Assembly: GCA_013287135.1 (NCBI GenBank)
Contig: JABDEK010000016.1
Coordinates: 1 to 64,000 of the forward strand
Reading direction: 5' to 3'
DNA from: Acidobacteriota bacterium
GTDB lineage: Bacteria; Acidobacteriota; Terriglobia; Acidiferrales; UBA7541
DNA length: 64,000 nt
Part shown: positions 62,655 through 64,000 of the stretch, piece by piece
Position numbering within the stretch: position 1 is the stretch's first letter
How the letters are laid out: each line of letters starts with the position of its first letter
Made by a program: the position numbers and the translations under genes
The notes under the pieces: model-generated
The model's database searches: none
The model's input: only the letters and a program-made list of their open reading frames with translations
What the model was told of the DNA's origin: nothing

Positions 62655-63856
62655 TAGCGGTCCACTTCTCCCAGGACGATATCAGTCGTCCCTATGCATG
62701 CCACCACATCGGCGATCAAGCGCCCCACCGCCAGCGTCGGCAGCGATTGCAGATTCACAAAAGAAGGCGCGCGCACTTTCACGCGATACGGTTTTGCCGA
62801 ACCATCGCTAGCCACAAAAAATCCCAACTCGCCGCGTGGCGATTCGATCACTTGATACACTTCCCCCGGCGGCGGCGCGAATCCTTCGGTATAAATCTTG
62901 AAGTGATAAATCAAACCTTCAATCGAAGTCTTCATTTCTTCGCGCGAGGGCGGAATAATCCCCGGCGCCTCGGTCCGAATCGGTCCATCCGCTTTGGCCA
63001 CTCGTTCTATCGCCTGCCGCACGATTTTAATGCTCTCGCGAATCTCCGCTACGCGTACTTGATACCGCGCAAAGCAATCGCCAGCCGTTTGCGTCTGCAC
63101 GTCAAAATTAAAATCGTCGTAACTCGAATAGGGGAACGCTTTGCGCACATCGTACGCCACGCCGCTCCCGCGCAGCATCGGCCCTGAACATCCCATGGCG
63201 ATCGCGTCGTCTGCGCTGATAATTCCCACGCCTTGCGTGCGTCCCAGCCATATGCGGTTGTTCGTCAGCAAATCTTCATATTCGTCAACGTGCCCCGGCA
63301 GCGCATCCATCACTCGCCGCACCTTATCCAAAAATCCAGGAGGCGGCTCCAGCGCCAGCCCGCCAATGCGGAAATAGCTCGTCATCATCCGCTGGCCGGA
63401 AACGTACTCAAAAATCTTCATTATTTCTTCGCGCTCGCGGAAGGTGTACAAGAAAACCGACATCGCGCCCAGATCAATCGCGTGCGTCCCCAGCCAAACC
63501 AGGTGCGAAGTAATACGCGTCAGTTCCGTCAGCAGCACGCGAGTGTATTGCGCGCGCTTGGGGACTTCGATTCCAAGCAATTTCTCTACCGCCAGGCAGT
63601 AGCCCAAATTATTCGACAGCGGAGCCAGATAATCGATACGATCCGTCAAAGTAATCACCTGCGAATATGTTTTCGCTTCACAAGATTTCTCAATGCCCGT
63701 GTGCAGATAACCGATCACCGGCTCGGCCTTCACCACAATCTCGCCATTCAGCTCCAGAATCACGCGCAAAACTCCGTGCGTAGAGGGATGCTGTGGCCCC
63801 ATATTCAGGACCATCGTTTGCGCGGCGCCGGTCGGCGTCTCAATCGTAGTAGTCAT
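62654..63856 (-). CDS. nuoD: NADH-quinone oxidoreductase subunit D (second copy)
   Basis: 400 residues. [41 protein letters not shown] and the C-terminal [22 protein letters not shown] match NuoD. It has an insertion near residue 300 (PGIIPPSREEMKTSIEG) compared with the plus-strand copy, which is 20 residues shorter. Hydrogenase-type Ni-binding Cys pairs are absent. It lies 31 bases downstream of the nuoC stop. Confidence 0.95.
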   Translation of the reverse strand: MTTTIETPTGAAQTMVLNMGPQHPSTHGVLRVILELNGEIVVKAEPVIGYLHTGIEKSCEAKTYSQVITLTDRIDYLAPLSNNLGYCLAVEKLLGIEVPKRAQYTRVLLTELTRITSHLVWLGTHAIDLGAMSVFLYTFREREEIMKIFEYVSGQRMMTSYFRIGGLALEPPPGFLDKVRRVMDALPGHVDEYEDLLTNNRIWLGRTQGVGIISADDAIAMGCSGPMLRGSGVAYDVRKAFPYSSYDDFNFDVQTQTAGDCFARYQVRVAEIRESIKIVRQAIERVAKADGPIRTEAPGIIPPSREEMKTSIEGLIYHFKIYTEGFAPPPGEVYQVIESPRGELGFFVASDGSAKPYRVKVRAPSFVNLQSLPTLAVGRLIADVVACIGTTDIVLGEVDR

Positions 63857-63887
63857 GAATCTTCAATCTTCCAATTTCGCCAAAAGC

Positions 63888-64000
63888 TCACCGGGGTCCT
63901 TCCACTGGATAATCTTTCCGCAGTGGATGACCTTCCCAGTCGTCCGGCATCAAAATCCGCTTCAAATCCGGATGCCCCTCAAATCGAATCCCAAATAAAT
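63888..64000 (-). CDS. nuoC: NADH-quinone oxidoreductase subunit C, C-terminal end (partial)
   Basis: The frame enters from the right edge and reads [20 protein letters not shown], then [16 protein letters not shown] and a stop (63888-63890). This is the C-terminal NuoC signature and is very similar to the end of the plus-strand nuoC. Only the last 36 or so residues are inside the window; nuoA and nuoB of this operon would lie further right. Confidence 0.92.
   Translation of the reverse strand, partial: LFGIRFEGHPDLKRILMPDDWEGHPLRKDYPVEGPR

Overview
The window is a dense, moderately GC-rich bacterial chromosome segment with no tRNA, rRNA, CRISPR array or insertion sequence that I could recognise. 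The gene mix suggests a heterotrophic soil-type Acidobacteriota. It includes a Ser/Thr kinase fused through one membrane helix to a PD40 beta-propeller, a DUF1800/DUF1501 secreted pair, a NagZ-like GH3 protein with a C-terminal serine-hydrolase domain beside NamZ, a membrane pyrophosphatase and two complete-looking sets of complex I membrane subunits. The phylum call is an inference from gene content, not a phylogeny.

Region 1 (1-9.2 kb) looks like a peptidoglycan-sugar scavenging island. It holds a NagZ-type GH3/beta-lactamase-fold protein (broken at both ends), divergent NamZ, an APC permease, a sodium:solute symporter and a BadF-family sugar kinase, with an inserted DUF71/BtuF-like pair predicted to act in B12 salvage. 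The first 240 bases carry the missing part of the serine-hydrolase domain on the opposite strand, so an inversion or a fold-back assembly join lies there. Region 2 (9.2-29.6 kb) is housekeeping and envelope genes: a duplicated-module repeat protein, small membrane proteins, an aldehyde dehydrogenase with a class III aminotransferase, YihY, DUF1800/DUF1501, an H+-pyrophosphatase with a possible leader peptide, a decayed cupin gene, a LiaF-like/LytS/LytTR signalling operon with a plausible LytTR site, GDPD and RsmA.

Region 3 (29.6-39.7 kb) has glgA, trxA, tag, purA and a molybdenum-cofactor run (moeA-moaC-response regulator-mogA), then the large receptor-like kinase.

Region 4 (39.7-64 kb) is the most striking part. 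Two paralogous complex I operons converge tail to tail. The plus-strand copy is nuoA-C-D-H-J-K-L-M-N and continues into the Fo genes atpZ-atpI-atpB-atpE. The minus-strand copy is nuoC(partial)-D-EF(fused)-G-H-J-K-L-M-N. The plus copy lacks nuoB, nuoE/F/G and nuoI, and the minus copy lacks nuoI in its usual place. A strong rho-independent terminator after atpE separates the arms. Together with the pyrophosphatase, this locus holds much of the cell's proton-pumping capacity and raises the question of how two membrane arms share peripheral Fe-S subunits.
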